Source: Sphingomonas sp. PAMC 26605
Lineage (GTDB): Bacteria > Pseudomonadota > Alphaproteobacteria > Sphingomonadales > Sphingomonadaceae
Direction of reading: 5' to 3'
Length of the DNA: 44,969 nt
NCBI RefSeq assembly: GCF_000241485.1
Contig: NZ_JH584241.1
Span: 3,472,413 to 3,517,381 of the forward strand
The position numbers and the translations under genes were made by a program. Shown here in pieces: positions 9,033 to 17,006 of this stretch. The notes below the pieces were generated by a model. It worked only from the letters and a program-made list of their open reading frames with translations. It was not told the origin of the DNA and did not search any database. Each line of letters begins with the position of its first letter. Position 1 is the stretch's first letter.

Positions 9033-9563
9033 TCAGGCGAGGCGTTCGGGAACCGAAAGCGCCTCGGCGACGATCGTCGCCGGGGCGCCGACCGCTTCCC
9101 ACGGGAAGACGAACCACCTTTTGTCGCTCGCCCGGTCGATCGTCCGCGCGCGATAGTCGACCCGATCCTGCGATCCCAGATTGTCGATCAACACCGCGAA
9201 GCGCACTGCAGCGCGCTCGCTTCCGGCCTCTGCCAGACGCCGTCGGATTTCCGCGATCGTCGCCCCGCTGTCGTTGATGTCGTCGACGAACAGCAGCCGC
9301 GCGCCCGCAGCGCTTTTCGCCGCGAGCTTAGCGAGCAGATCGCCCGCGAAATCGGGCAGTTGCGCCGAGACGTCGATCGACAGCATCGGCACGTCGAGCG
9401 CGTGCGAGAGGAAAACCGCCGGCACCAACCCGCCGCGCCCGATGCCGATCACGAAATCCGGGGTCCAGCCTTCGCGCAGCACGGCCTCGGCGACCGCCTG
9501 CGTGTCGGCGACGAAATCCTCGTGCGCGATCGGGTGGAGCTGCGGGGCGGCAGCGTTGCTCAT
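9033..9563 (-). CDS. Phosphoribosyltransferase-domain protein
   Basis: A 176-residue type I phosphoribosyltransferase. The PRPP-binding loop LLFVDDINDSGATI (about residues 90-103) is intact, and the pyrophosphate-loop region GIGRGGLVPA lies near residue 41. The C-terminal FPWE motif resembles bacterial xanthine/guanine phosphoribosyltransferases (Xgpt, WFVFPWE), so purine salvage is the most likely role, but the substrate cannot be fixed from sequence. The start has GGAGG at 8 nt. It is transcribed towards htpG and divergently from the esterase at 9722; the 158-nt gap between them shows no motif I can name. Confidence 0.8.
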   Translation of the reverse strand: MSNAAAPQLHPIAHEDFVADTQAVAEAVLREGWTPDFVIGIGRGGLVPAVFLSHALDVPMLSIDVSAQLPDFAGDLLAKLAAKSAAGARLLFVDDINDSGATIAEIRRRLAEAGSERAAVRFAVLIDNLGSQDRVDYRARTIDRASDKRWFVFPWEAVGAPATIVAEALSVPERLA

Positions 9564-9721
9564 GGCGGACCCTCCAGGGCGCGGCGCGACCGGCGCCGTC
9601 GCAGGCAGGCGCGGTTAGCCGAGTGCGAAGCGGAGCACAACCAGCGCAACGCGCGGGGTTTGCTGATGCCATCGCGCGATGATCGGTTATGTTGTGAGTC
9701 GAACGCTGTGAAGGACCAAGC

Positions 9722-10699
9722 ATGCTCGACGAAATCACGACCCGCCGCACCCTGCTGCTCGGTGCGACGACGTTGGCGGCCCTCGCCCCAACGATGCTGC
9801 ACGCGCAGACCAAGCCCGCCGACGAGATCGTCCCGTTATGGCCAGGCGCGATCCCCGGCGACCGCCACGCCGCGATCACGCGCAAGGTGGCGGACCAGTC
9901 GCACGACCCACAGCGTCCCGATCGCTGGATCACGGGGATCGCGCAGCCTGCGCTCGTCGTGCGGCGCGCGGCGCAGCCTAATGGCGCCGCGGTGCTGCTG
10001 ATGCCGGGCGGCGGCTATGGTTTCCTGTCGTACGACAATGAAGGCGAGGAGCAGGCCGCGTGGCTCAACGCGCGCGGGATCACCGCCTTCATCCTGTTGT
10101 ATCGGCTCCCCAGCGAAGGCTGGTCGAATCAGGCGCTCGTGCCGCTGCAGGATGCGCAGCGCGCGCTGCGGCTGATCCGTACCGAGGCGGCGCGCTTCAA
10201 GGTGGATCCGGGCAAAATCGCCGCGCTCGGCTTTTCGGCGGGCGGGCATCTCGCCGGGTCGCTCGCGACGCGCTTCGCCGAGCCGACCTATGCCCCGGTC
10301 GATCGCATCGACGCGGTATCGGCGCGACCCGATCTGGTCGGGCTGCTCTATCCCGTGGTGAGCCTCGAGGCGTCCTTCACGCATGGCGGATCGCGCGACA
10401 ATCTGCTCGGGCGCGACGCACCCGCCGCGCTGCGCCATGCCGGATCGGTCGAAACGCGCGTCACCGCCGACACCCCGCCGGCCTTCCTCGTCCATGCCGC
10501 CGACGACGGGCTCGTTCCCGTCGCGAACAGTATCACCTTGTTCAGCGCGCTGATCGCAAAGAAGCGGCCAAGCGAACTTCACGTGTTCGACGCCGGCGGA
10601 CACGGCTTCGGCGCGCGCTTGGCGTCGACCATGCCGGGATCGGCTTGGCCCGGCCTGTTCCACGCCTTCGGCGCGAGCAAGGGCATCTTCCCCCGCTGA
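9722..10699 (+). CDS. Tat-exported alpha/beta-hydrolase, acetylesterase-like
   Basis: A 325-residue secreted hydrolase. It has a Tat-type leader (TRRTLLLGATTLAALAPTMLHAQT, cleavage about residue 28). The alpha/beta-hydrolase core shows an oxyanion MPGGGYG, nucleophile GFSAGG (Ser172), acid in LVHAADDGLVP and His in GGHGFG. It resembles the acetylxylan esterase/BD-FAE group that removes acetyl or feruloyl groups from plant polysaccharides. It precedes the fucose operon by 126 nt in the same direction, so deacetylation of the same glycan is plausible; whether it is in the same transcript is uncertain. AAGGA lies 6 nt before the ATG. Confidence 0.85.
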   Translation: MLDEITTRRTLLLGATTLAALAPTMLHAQTKPADEIVPLWPGAIPGDRHAAITRKVADQSHDPQRPDRWITGIAQPALVVRRAAQPNGAAVLLMPGGGYGFLSYDNEGEEQAAWLNARGITAFILLYRLPSEGWSNQALVPLQDAQRALRLIRTEAARFKVDPGKIAALGFSAGGHLAGSLATRFAEPTYAPVDRIDAVSARPDLVGLLYPVVSLEASFTHGGSRDNLLGRDAPAALRHAGSVETRVTADTPPAFLVHAADDGLVPVANSITLFSALIAKKRPSELHVFDAGGHGFGARLASTMPGSAWPGLFHAFGASKGIFPR

Positions 10700-10715
10700 C
10701 CAAATACCAAAATTC

Positions 10716-10748
10716 GTTCATATGTGGAATTGAACTTTATCCATGAAC
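10716..10748. promoter_or_regulatory. Candidate operator before the fucose operon
   Basis: An AT-rich island in GC-rich surroundings holds GTTCA at 10716 and TGAAC at 10731 (inverted), and a further ATGAAC at 10743 that pairs with GTTCAT at 10716. This is the kind of split inverted repeat bound by IclR- or GntR-type sugar regulators. No regulator gene for the fucose operon is in the window, so the binding protein is unknown. Confidence 0.4.
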
Positions 10749-10825
10749 ACCATAAAGCGATGCGGCCCCGAGCCGGGCGCGCGGCAACGCGCCCGCCGCT
10801 TGGAAGGCATTGGAGAGGATTATCG

Positions 10826-11626
10826 ATGCGTCACACCGTGTGGATGCTGCCGCTGCTCGCGGCGTTAGCGCCGGCCGCCCAGGCCCAGACCAATGTCCCG
10901 GGCGATGCCTATGCGAGCGACCCGGTCGGCATCGTCGCCGACCCCTGCCCGCAGCATTCCGACCCGAGCGACGACCCCGGCCGGGAACGTTGGAAGCTCC
11001 ACATGCTGACGCGCGACTTCGGCCAATTGTGCCGCTATGCCGCCGCCAATCAGGTGCTGACCGAGAGCCGCACGCCGGTCCGTATCGTCTTCATGGGCGA
11101 TTCGATCACCGACAATTGGATCCACGCCGACGCCGCGCTGTTTAGCAACGGCGTGGTCGATCGCGGGATCAGCGGCCAGACGACGCCGCAGATGCTCGCG
11201 CGTTTCCGCGCCGACGTGATCGCGCTCAAGCCGCAGGCGGTGCACATCATGGCGGGCACCAACGATGTCGCGGGCAATACCGGCGCGGCGACGATGGAGA
11301 CGGTCGAGGGCAATATCGCGAGCATGGCCGAACTCGCCCGCGCGCACGGCATCAAGGTGATCCTCGCTTCGGTCCCGCCTGCCGCGGCCTTCCCGTGGAG
11401 CCCGTCGAAACAGCCCGTGCCGCAGATCGCAGCGCTCAACGCCTGGCTGCGCAGCTACGCCAAGGCGCAAGGCTTCGTGTACGTCGATTATTTCGCCGCC
11501 TTGGCGACGCCCGAGGGCGCGATGAAGCCCGGCCTTGCGAGCGACGGCGTCCATCCGACCGCGCAAGGCTATGCCGTGATGCGCCCGCTCGCGCTCGGCG
11601 CGATCGCGCGAACGCTCGGCAAGTGA
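10826..11626 (+). CDS. Secreted SGNH/GDSL-type esterase
   Basis: A 266-residue SGNH hydrolase with a Sec signal peptide (residues 1-21, AAQAQ cleavage region). The four SGNH blocks are visible: block I VFMGDSITDNW (Ser93), block II RGISGQTT (Gly), block III AGTNDVAGN (Asn) and block V SDGVHPTAQGY (Asp/His). This group includes carbohydrate O-acetylesterases. GGAGAGGA stands 6 nt before the ATG at 10826; an open frame continues upstream but matches nothing. It is the first gene of a run of six with 4-nt overlaps, and directly precedes the fucosidase, so removing acetyl groups from a fucosylated glycan is the likely job. Confidence 0.87.
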   Translation: MRHTVWMLPLLAALAPAAQAQTNVPGDAYASDPVGIVADPCPQHSDPSDDPGRERWKLHMLTRDFGQLCRYAAANQVLTESRTPVRIVFMGDSITDNWIHADAALFSNGVVDRGISGQTTPQMLARFRADVIALKPQAVHIMAGTNDVAGNTGAATMETVEGNIASMAELARAHGIKVILASVPPAAAFPWSPSKQPVPQIAALNAWLRSYAKAQGFVYVDYFAALATPEGAMKPGLASDGVHPTAQGYAVMRPLALGAIARTLGK

Positions 11627-13251
11627 GTCTCACCCGCCGCGCGATCCTCGCCGGCATGGCGGCGCTGCCGATGGCACGCGGCGCGCTCGCGCAGAGCCCG
11701 ATGGGGCTGGCAAAGGGGCCGGTCGAGCCCAACTGGCCGTCGCTCGTCTCCAACTATCGCTACCCCGACTGGTTTCGCGATGCGAAGCTCGGCATCTGGT
11801 CGCACTGGGGGCCGCAATCGGTGCCCGAGCAGGGCGATTGGTACGGCCGCTTCATGTACATGCAGGGTCACCCGATGTACGCGCACCACCTCGAGACCTA
11901 CGGCCATCCCTCTGTCGCGGGGATGAAGGACATCCAGAACCGCTGGACCGCCGATCGCTGGGACCCCGACGCGCTGATCGCGCGCTACAAGAAGGTCGGC
12001 GCGCGCTATTTCATGGCGCTCGCCAATCATCACGACAATCTCGACTGCTTCGACAGCCGCTATCACGCGTGGGATTCGCTGCGTGTCGGCCCGAAGCGCG
12101 ACGTCGTCGGCACGTGGGAGAAAGCCGCGCGCAAGGCCGGGCTCAAGTTCGGCGTGTCGAACCATTCGGCGCACAGCTGGCACTGGTATCAAACCGCTTA
12201 TGGCTATGACCCGACCGGTCCCAGAAAGGGCGAGCGCTACGATGCCTTCCGCCTGCGCAAGGCGGACGGCGCCGGACAATGGTGGGACGGGCTCGACCCG
12301 CAGGAGTTATATACCGGCGGCCATGCCGTCATGCCGAACGGGATCGACACGATCCCCGGCATGGAAGCCTGGCACGACAAGCACGACGGCCAGTGGATCG
12401 AGACCGGCCCGACCGACAACCCAGCCTACGTCACCAAATGGCTGTTGCGGCAGACCGACCTGGTCGAGAAATACAAGCCCGACTTGGTCTATTTCGACGA
12501 TTACGGGCTGCCGTTCGGGTCGATCGGGCTCGAGGCGGCGGCGGATTATTACAACCGTTCGATCGGCTGGTCGGGCAAGATCGACGTCGCGCTGTTCGCA
12601 AAACAGTTGAAGCCGAACGAGCGTTTCGGCGTGGTGCAGGATGTCGAGCGCGGCTTTACCGATCACCTGTGGGACGAGCCGTGGCAGACCGACACCTGCA
12701 TCGGCGACTGGTTCTACAACGTCGCGCGGCTGAACGACAAAAGCTACAAGACCGCCGAGCAGGTCGTGCAACGCCTGGCCGACGTCGTCTCGAAGAACGG
12801 CAATCTGCTGCTCTCGATCCCGCAACCGGGGCATGGCGCGATCGACAGCGAGGAGGAGAAGATTCTCGACCGCCTCGGCGGCTGGACCGCGATCAACGAC
12901 GAAGCGATCTTCGGCTCGCGGCCATGGCGCCTGTATGGCGAGGGGCCGACCCGACTGACGCCGGGGATGCAGAACGAAGCCGGCGCGGGAAGCTTCACGG
13001 CGCGCGACGTGCGCTTCACGACCAACAAGGGCGCGCTCTACGTGCTGTTCCTCGGTTGGCCGGTCGGCACCGCGACGGTCGGGTCGCTTGCGCATGGGCG
13101 GCTTACGGGGGTGATCGAACGCGCGACGCTGCTCGGCGGCGGGCCCGTCGCGCACCGTCAGGATGCGACCGGGTTGCATTTCGAGATGCCGCGCAAACCT
13201 GCGGGTGGCTTCGTGCCCGTAATCCGCCTCGATGGAAAAGGGTTGATATGA
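11623..13251 (+). CDS. Alpha-L-fucosidase, GH29, Tat-exported
   Basis: A 542-residue glycoside hydrolase family 29 enzyme that releases L-fucose from glycans outside the cytoplasm. A Tat/twin-arginine leader is seen at the N-terminus (LTRRAILAGMAALPMARGALAQ). Family motifs: DAKLGIWSHWGPQSVPEQGDWYGRFMY near residue 50, GARYFMALANHHDNLDCFDS near 125, KFGVSNHSAHSW near 170, and the likely nucleophile region YKPDLVYFDDYG near 290. A C-terminal beta domain follows. The GTG start overlaps the SGNH stop (GTGA). Its stop overlaps the transporter start (ATGA). Tight coupling to a FucP-like transporter and a sugar dehydrogenase supports fucose as the product. Confidence 0.92.
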   Translation: MSLTRRAILAGMAALPMARGALAQSPMGLAKGPVEPNWPSLVSNYRYPDWFRDAKLGIWSHWGPQSVPEQGDWYGRFMYMQGHPMYAHHLETYGHPSVAGMKDIQNRWTADRWDPDALIARYKKVGARYFMALANHHDNLDCFDSRYHAWDSLRVGPKRDVVGTWEKAARKAGLKFGVSNHSAHSWHWYQTAYGYDPTGPRKGERYDAFRLRKADGAGQWWDGLDPQELYTGGHAVMPNGIDTIPGMEAWHDKHDGQWIETGPTDNPAYVTKWLLRQTDLVEKYKPDLVYFDDYGLPFGSIGLEAAADYYNRSIGWSGKIDVALFAKQLKPNERFGVVQDVERGFTDHLWDEPWQTDTCIGDWFYNVARLNDKSYKTAEQVVQRLADVVSKNGNLLLSIPQPGHGAIDSEEEKILDRLGGWTAINDEAIFGSRPWRLYGEGPTRLTPGMQNEAGAGSFTARDVRFTTNKGALYVLFLGWPVGTATVGSLAHGRLTGVIERATLLGGGPVAHRQDATGLHFEMPRKPAGGFVPVIRLDGKGLI

Positions 13252-14471
13252 CGCCGAGCCAATCGCCTGCGACACGCATCGTGCCGATCGTTCTGATCGT
13301 CGCGCTCTTCTTCCTGTGGGGCGCTGCCAACAATCTCAACGACGTGCTGATCGCGCACTTCAAAGGGCTGTTCAGCCTCGGCGATTTCGGCGCGGGGCTG
13401 GTGCAATCGGCTTTCTATCTCGGCTATTTCTGCCTCGCCATCCCGGCCGCTCTGTTCATGCGCGCGTATGGCTATCGCGCCGCGGTGCTGCTCGGGCTCG
13501 GCCTTTACGGCGCGGGCGCGCTGCTGTTCTGGCCCGCTGCGGCGGCGCTGAGCTATCCCTTCTTCCTGATCGCTTTGTTCGTCATCGCCAGCGGCCTGGC
13601 GTTCCTCGAAACCTCCGCCAATCCGCTGATCGCGCGGCTCGGCAGCCCCGAGACGGCGTCGCGGCGACTCAACTTCGCGCAGGCGTTCAATCCGCTCGGC
13701 TCGATCACCGGCGTGCTGATCGGGCGCGCCTTCATCCTGTCGGACGCGCCGCATACGCTCGACCGCGCGACGCAGGCGGCGGCGGTGCAAATCCCCTATC
13801 TCGTGATCGGGCTCGGCGTATTGGTCTGGGCGGTGCTGATCCGGCTCGCCCCCTTCCCGGCGATCGCGACCCAGCCCGAGCCCGACGAAGGCGTCGGCGC
13901 CGCCGCCGATTTCGCCGCGCTCGCGCGCGCGCCGCGCTTCTTGTTCGGGGTGCTCGCGCAATTCTTCTATGTCGGCGCGCAGGTCGGGGTGTGGAGCTTC
14001 ATGATCCGCTACAGCGAAGTCGCGGTGCCGGGCACGCGCGCGACCGAGGCGGCGGGCTATCTCACCGCGTCGCTCGTGGTGTTCATGGTCGGCCGCTTCA
14101 TCGGCGCCGCGCTGATGGGGCGGATCCGGCCGCTGCCGCTGCTCGCGGGGTTCGCCGCCGCTGCGGCGGCGTGCTGCGCCTTCGCGGGGCTGGTCGGCGG
14201 CATGCCGGGGGTGCTGGCGCTCGTTGCGAGCAGCTTCTTCATGTCGATCCTGTATCCGACGATCTTCGCCGAGACGGTCGACGGGCTGGGGACGCGCACC
14301 AAGGCGGGGTCGGCGCTGCTCGTCATGGCGATCATCGGCGGGGCGATCTTTCCCGCGGTGATGGGGCTGGTCTCGGATGCGAGCGGATCGATCGTGCCCG
14401 CGATGCTGGTGCCCGCCGGATGCTTCCTGGTGGTCTTGCTGTTCGGCCTGACCGCGCGGGGGGCACGATGA
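13248..14471 (+). CDS. fucP: FucP-type MFS transporter, probable L-fucose:H+ symporter
   Basis: A 407-residue protein with twelve predicted membrane segments. The first helix carries FFLWGAANNLNDVLIAHFK, the signature of the FHS/FucP subfamily (FxWGxxxxLNDxLIPxFK), and LAFLETSANPLIARLG and LNFAQAFNPLGS match further FucP motifs including the NP/ETSANP region. It would import L-fucose released by the fucosidase across the inner membrane with protons. The ATG overlaps the fucosidase stop by 4 nt, and the gene's own stop overlaps the reductase start by 4 nt. Specificity for fucose is inferred from subfamily and neighbours. Confidence 0.88.
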   Translation: MTPSQSPATRIVPIVLIVALFFLWGAANNLNDVLIAHFKGLFSLGDFGAGLVQSAFYLGYFCLAIPAALFMRAYGYRAAVLLGLGLYGAGALLFWPAAAALSYPFFLIALFVIASGLAFLETSANPLIARLGSPETASRRLNFAQAFNPLGSITGVLIGRAFILSDAPHTLDRATQAAAVQIPYLVIGLGVLVWAVLIRLAPFPAIATQPEPDEGVGAAADFAALARAPRFLFGVLAQFFYVGAQVGVWSFMIRYSEVAVPGTRATEAAGYLTASLVVFMVGRFIGAALMGRIRPLPLLAGFAAAAAACCAFAGLVGGMPGVLALVASSFFMSILYPTIFAETVDGLGTRTKAGSALLVMAIIGGAIFPAVMGLVSDASGSIVPAMLVPAGCFLVVLLFGLTARGAR

Positions 14472-15430
14472 TCGCGCTGCCACAGCTCGGCATGGGCTGC
14501 GCCGGGATCGGCAACCTCTATCGCGCGGTCGACGACCAAGTCGCGAGCGATACCGTCGCCGCCGCGCTCGCCGCGGGGATCGGCTATTTCGACGTCGCGC
14601 CGCATTACGGCTTCGGGCTCGCCGAGACGCGCCTCGGCGCGGCGCTCGCCGAGCATGACCCGGGCGCGACCGCGATCGTCTCGACCAAGGTCGGCCGCTT
14701 GCTCGAGCCGACCGACTCGGCCGCCGCCGAACGCCACGGCTTCGTCGATGCGCCTGCGCTCGAGCCGGTGTTCGATTATTCGTACGACGCGGTGCTGCGC
14801 AGCGTCGCGGAGAGCCGCACGCGGCTGCGGCGCGAGCGGATCGACTTACTGTTCGCGCATGATCTCGGTGCGATGACGCATGGCGAGGACGCGCCGCGCC
14901 ATATGGCCGATTTCCTCGACGGCGGCTATCGCGCGCTGCGCAGCTTGCGCGATGGCGGCGAGGTCGGCGCGATCGGCGTCGGCGTCAACGAAGTCGCGGT
15001 GTGCCTCGAGCTGCTCGAGCGCGTCGAGCTCGACGTCATCCTGCTCGCCGGGCGCTATACTTTGCTCGAACAGGCCGATGCGCTGCCGCTGATCGACCGG
15101 TGCCGCGCGAGCGGTACGCGGCTCGTCGTCGGCGGCCCGTACAATAGCGGCATCCTCGTCGAGGGTAGCCGCAGCGCCAGCCACTTCAACTACGCGGCCC
15201 CGCCCCCGGAAATCGTCGCGCGGGTCGCCGAACTCGAACGGATTTGCGCGGCGTTCGATGTTCCGCTGCCGGCTGCGGCGCTGCAATTTCCGACGCGCGA
15301 GCCGGCCGTCGCTGGGGTCATCCCCGGGCTGGTCGGCAGGGAACAGGTCGAAGCGACGTTGCGCTACGCCGATTGGCCGATCCCAGCGACGTTGTGGGAC
15401 GCGGTACGCTCCATCGAGGCGACGCGATGA
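14468..15430 (+). CDS. Aldo-keto reductase, probable L-fucose dehydrogenase
   Basis: A 320-residue aldo-keto reductase of the D-threo-aldose 1-dehydrogenase/L-fucose dehydrogenase group. The catalytic tetrad is visible: Asp42 and Tyr47 (YFDVAPHYGFG), Lys74 (STKVGR) and His131 (LFAHDLG). It would oxidise L-fucose at C1 to L-fuconolactone with NAD(P)+. The C-terminal LVVGGPYNSGIL segment is typical of this subgroup. It starts 4 nt inside the transporter gene and is followed with 4-nt overlap by the dehydratase small subunit, consistent with the non-phosphorylating fucose route. No lactonase or downstream aldolase/hydrolase gene is present in the window. Confidence 0.85.
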   Translation: MIALPQLGMGCAGIGNLYRAVDDQVASDTVAAALAAGIGYFDVAPHYGFGLAETRLGAALAEHDPGATAIVSTKVGRLLEPTDSAAAERHGFVDAPALEPVFDYSYDAVLRSVAESRTRLRRERIDLLFAHDLGAMTHGEDAPRHMADFLDGGYRALRSLRDGGEVGAIGVGVNEVAVCLELLERVELDVILLAGRYTLLEQADALPLIDRCRASGTRLVVGGPYNSGILVEGSRSASHFNYAAPPPEIVARVAELERICAAFDVPLPAAALQFPTREPAVAGVIPGLVGREQVEATLRYADWPIPATLWDAVRSIEATR

Positions 15431-15723
15431 GCGCGATCCTGCTGCACCCGGACGACACGATTCTCGTCGTCACCGCGCCGCTCGCCATTGGCGACACCGT
15501 GCTGATCGACGGCGCACCGAGCGTGGTGCACTCCGAGATCGGCGTCGGCCACAAGATCGCCCGCCACGTGCTCGCCGCGGGCGAGACGGTGATCAAATAC
15601 GGCGCGCCGATCGGATCGATGACCGCGTCGGCCGGCCGCGCGGAGCATGTCCACCTGCACAATATGAAGAGCGACTATATCGCCTCGCACCTGCGCGATA
15701 CGCTCGAACGGAGCCCGTCATGA
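15427..15723 (+). CDS. UxaA-family dehydratase small subunit (SAF domain)
   Basis: A 98-residue protein equal to the N-terminal SAF domain of altronate/galactarate dehydratases: the beta-rich IGVGHKIARHVLAAGETVIKYGAPIGSMT segment is diagnostic. In E. coli UxaA this domain is fused to the catalytic part; here it is a separate gene overlapping the large subunit by 4 nt, as in the SuyA/SuyB sulfolactate lyases. From memory, the Campylobacter jejuni fucose locus also carries a split UxaA pair. Together with the next gene it probably dehydrates L-fuconate to 2-keto-3-deoxy-L-fuconate; the substrate is inferred from context only. Confidence 0.85.
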   Translation: MSAILLHPDDTILVVTAPLAIGDTVLIDGAPSVVHSEIGVGHKIARHVLAAGETVIKYGAPIGSMTASAGRAEHVHLHNMKSDYIASHLRDTLERSPS

Positions 15724-16922
15724 TTTCCGCTTGGTTGCGCAACGATGGCCGCAAGGGCATCCGTAACGTCATCGCCGTCGCTTATCTCGTCGAATGCGCG
15801 CACCATGTCGCGCGCCGAATCGTCGACAAGAGCGACGACCCCGACGTGCATCTGATCGGTTTTCCCGGCTGCTACCCCAACAGCTATGCCGACAAGGTGA
15901 TGAAGGCGGTCGCGACACATCCCAATGTCGGCGGCGTGGTGATCGTCTCGCTCGGCTGCGAGAGCTTCAATCGCGAAGGCCTCGCCGCCGTGGTCGCGGC
16001 GAGCGGTCGACCAGTCGAGACGCTGGTGATCCAGCAGAATGGCGGAACCGCCGCGACGATCGCTGCCGGACTCGCTGCCGTCGCGCGGATCAAGGCGATC
16101 GCGGATGCGGGCCCGCGCGCTGCGATGGCGCCGAGCGAGCTCGTCATCGGCACGATCTGCGGCGGGTCGGACGGGACCAGCGGGATCACCGCCAACCCCG
16201 CGGTCGGCCGCGCGTTCGATCGCTTCGTCGCCGAGGGCGCGACCTGCATCTTCGAGGAAACCGGCGAGCTGGTCGGCTGCGAGAACATCATGGCCGATCG
16301 CGCGCTGACCCCCGCACTGGGGGAGGCGCTAGTCGCGAGCGTCGCCAAGGCCGAGCGGTATTACACCGTGCTCGGCTTCGGCAGCTTCGCGCCGGGCAAT
16401 GCCGAGGGCGGCCTCACCACGCAGGAAGAGAAATCGATGGGCGCCTATTCCAAGTCGGGCAGCTCGCTGATCTCGGGGATCGTCAAACCCGGCGACATCC
16501 CGCCTTCCCCCGGCCTGTATCTGCTCGACGTCGTTCCGGATGGCGAACCGCGCTTCGGCTTCCCCAACATCTCGGACAATGCCGAGATCGTCGAATTGAT
16601 CGCGTGCGGCGCGCATGTCACGCTGTTCACCACCGGCCGCGGTTCGGTCGTCGGGTCGGCGATCTCGCCCGTCATCAAGATCTGCGCCAATCCCGAAACC
16701 GCGCGCAAGCTTGCCGGCGACATGGATATAAACGCCGGCCGCATTCTCGAAGGGGCCACGACGATCGAGGAGGTCGGCACGGAAATTTACGACCGTACGC
16801 TCGCGGTCGCGCAGGGGGCGCGGACGCTGTCCGAAGAGCTCGGCCACCGCGAATTCATCCTGACCTACAAGAGCTTCGAACCGGTCGGCCCGGCCTGCCT
16901 TCCGCGTCGGGCAGGAGCGTAA
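15720..16922 (+). CDS. UxaA-family dehydratase large subunit
   Basis: A 400-residue catalytic part of the altronate/galactarate dehydratase family (Fe-dependent sugar-acid dehydratases). Seen: the opening RNDGRKGIRNVIAVAYLVECAHHVA, FPGCYPNSYADKVMKAVATHPNVGGVVIVSLGCE, ICGGSDGTSGITANPAVG, FEETGELVGCE, GNAEGGLTTQEEKSMGAYSKSG and LFTTGRGSVVGSAISPVIKICANP. Conserved Cys residues (GC, CE, ICGG) could hold the metal centre. It completes the six-gene overlapping string. L-fuconate is the best guess at substrate given the fucosidase, transporter and dehydrogenase; altronate or another sugar acid cannot be excluded. Confidence 0.87.
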   Translation: MISAWLRNDGRKGIRNVIAVAYLVECAHHVARRIVDKSDDPDVHLIGFPGCYPNSYADKVMKAVATHPNVGGVVIVSLGCESFNREGLAAVVAASGRPVETLVIQQNGGTAATIAAGLAAVARIKAIADAGPRAAMAPSELVIGTICGGSDGTSGITANPAVGRAFDRFVAEGATCIFEETGELVGCENIMADRALTPALGEALVASVAKAERYYTVLGFGSFAPGNAEGGLTTQEEKSMGAYSKSGSSLISGIVKPGDIPPSPGLYLLDVVPDGEPRFGFPNISDNAEIVELIACGAHVTLFTTGRGSVVGSAISPVIKICANPETARKLAGDMDINAGRILEGATTIEEVGTEIYDRTLAVAQGARTLSEELGHREFILTYKSFEPVGPACLPRRAGA

Positions 16923-16954
16923 CCGGCAAGCGCGCCTGCGAGACCGGCCAGCCC

Positions 16955-16997
16955 CGCTGACCGCGGCACGATGGCAACCATCGTACCTCGGTCAGCG
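16955..16997. terminator. Long hairpin between the convergent fucose operon and dnaJ
   Basis: Two 20-nt arms (16955-16974 and 16978-16997) pair with only two mismatches around a 3-nt CAA loop. It fills the gap between two convergent transcripts, 32 nt after the dehydratase stop and 9 nt before the dnaJ stop, so it may end both. No T-run follows on either strand, so a Rho-independent mechanism is doubtful; RNA 3'-end protection is an alternative. Confidence 0.55.
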
Positions 16998-17006
16998 TCT
17001 GGGGGA

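Noticed and set aside
9564..9721. A regulatory element in the gap between the phosphoribosyltransferase and the esterase
   Set aside because: I find no convincing inverted repeat, terminator or promoter match there; only ordinary divergent promoters are assumed.
13158..14483. A 441-codon minus-strand frame opposite the FucP-like transporter
   Set aside because: Its translation is Arg/Glu/His-rich low complexity, typical of the complement of a membrane-protein gene.
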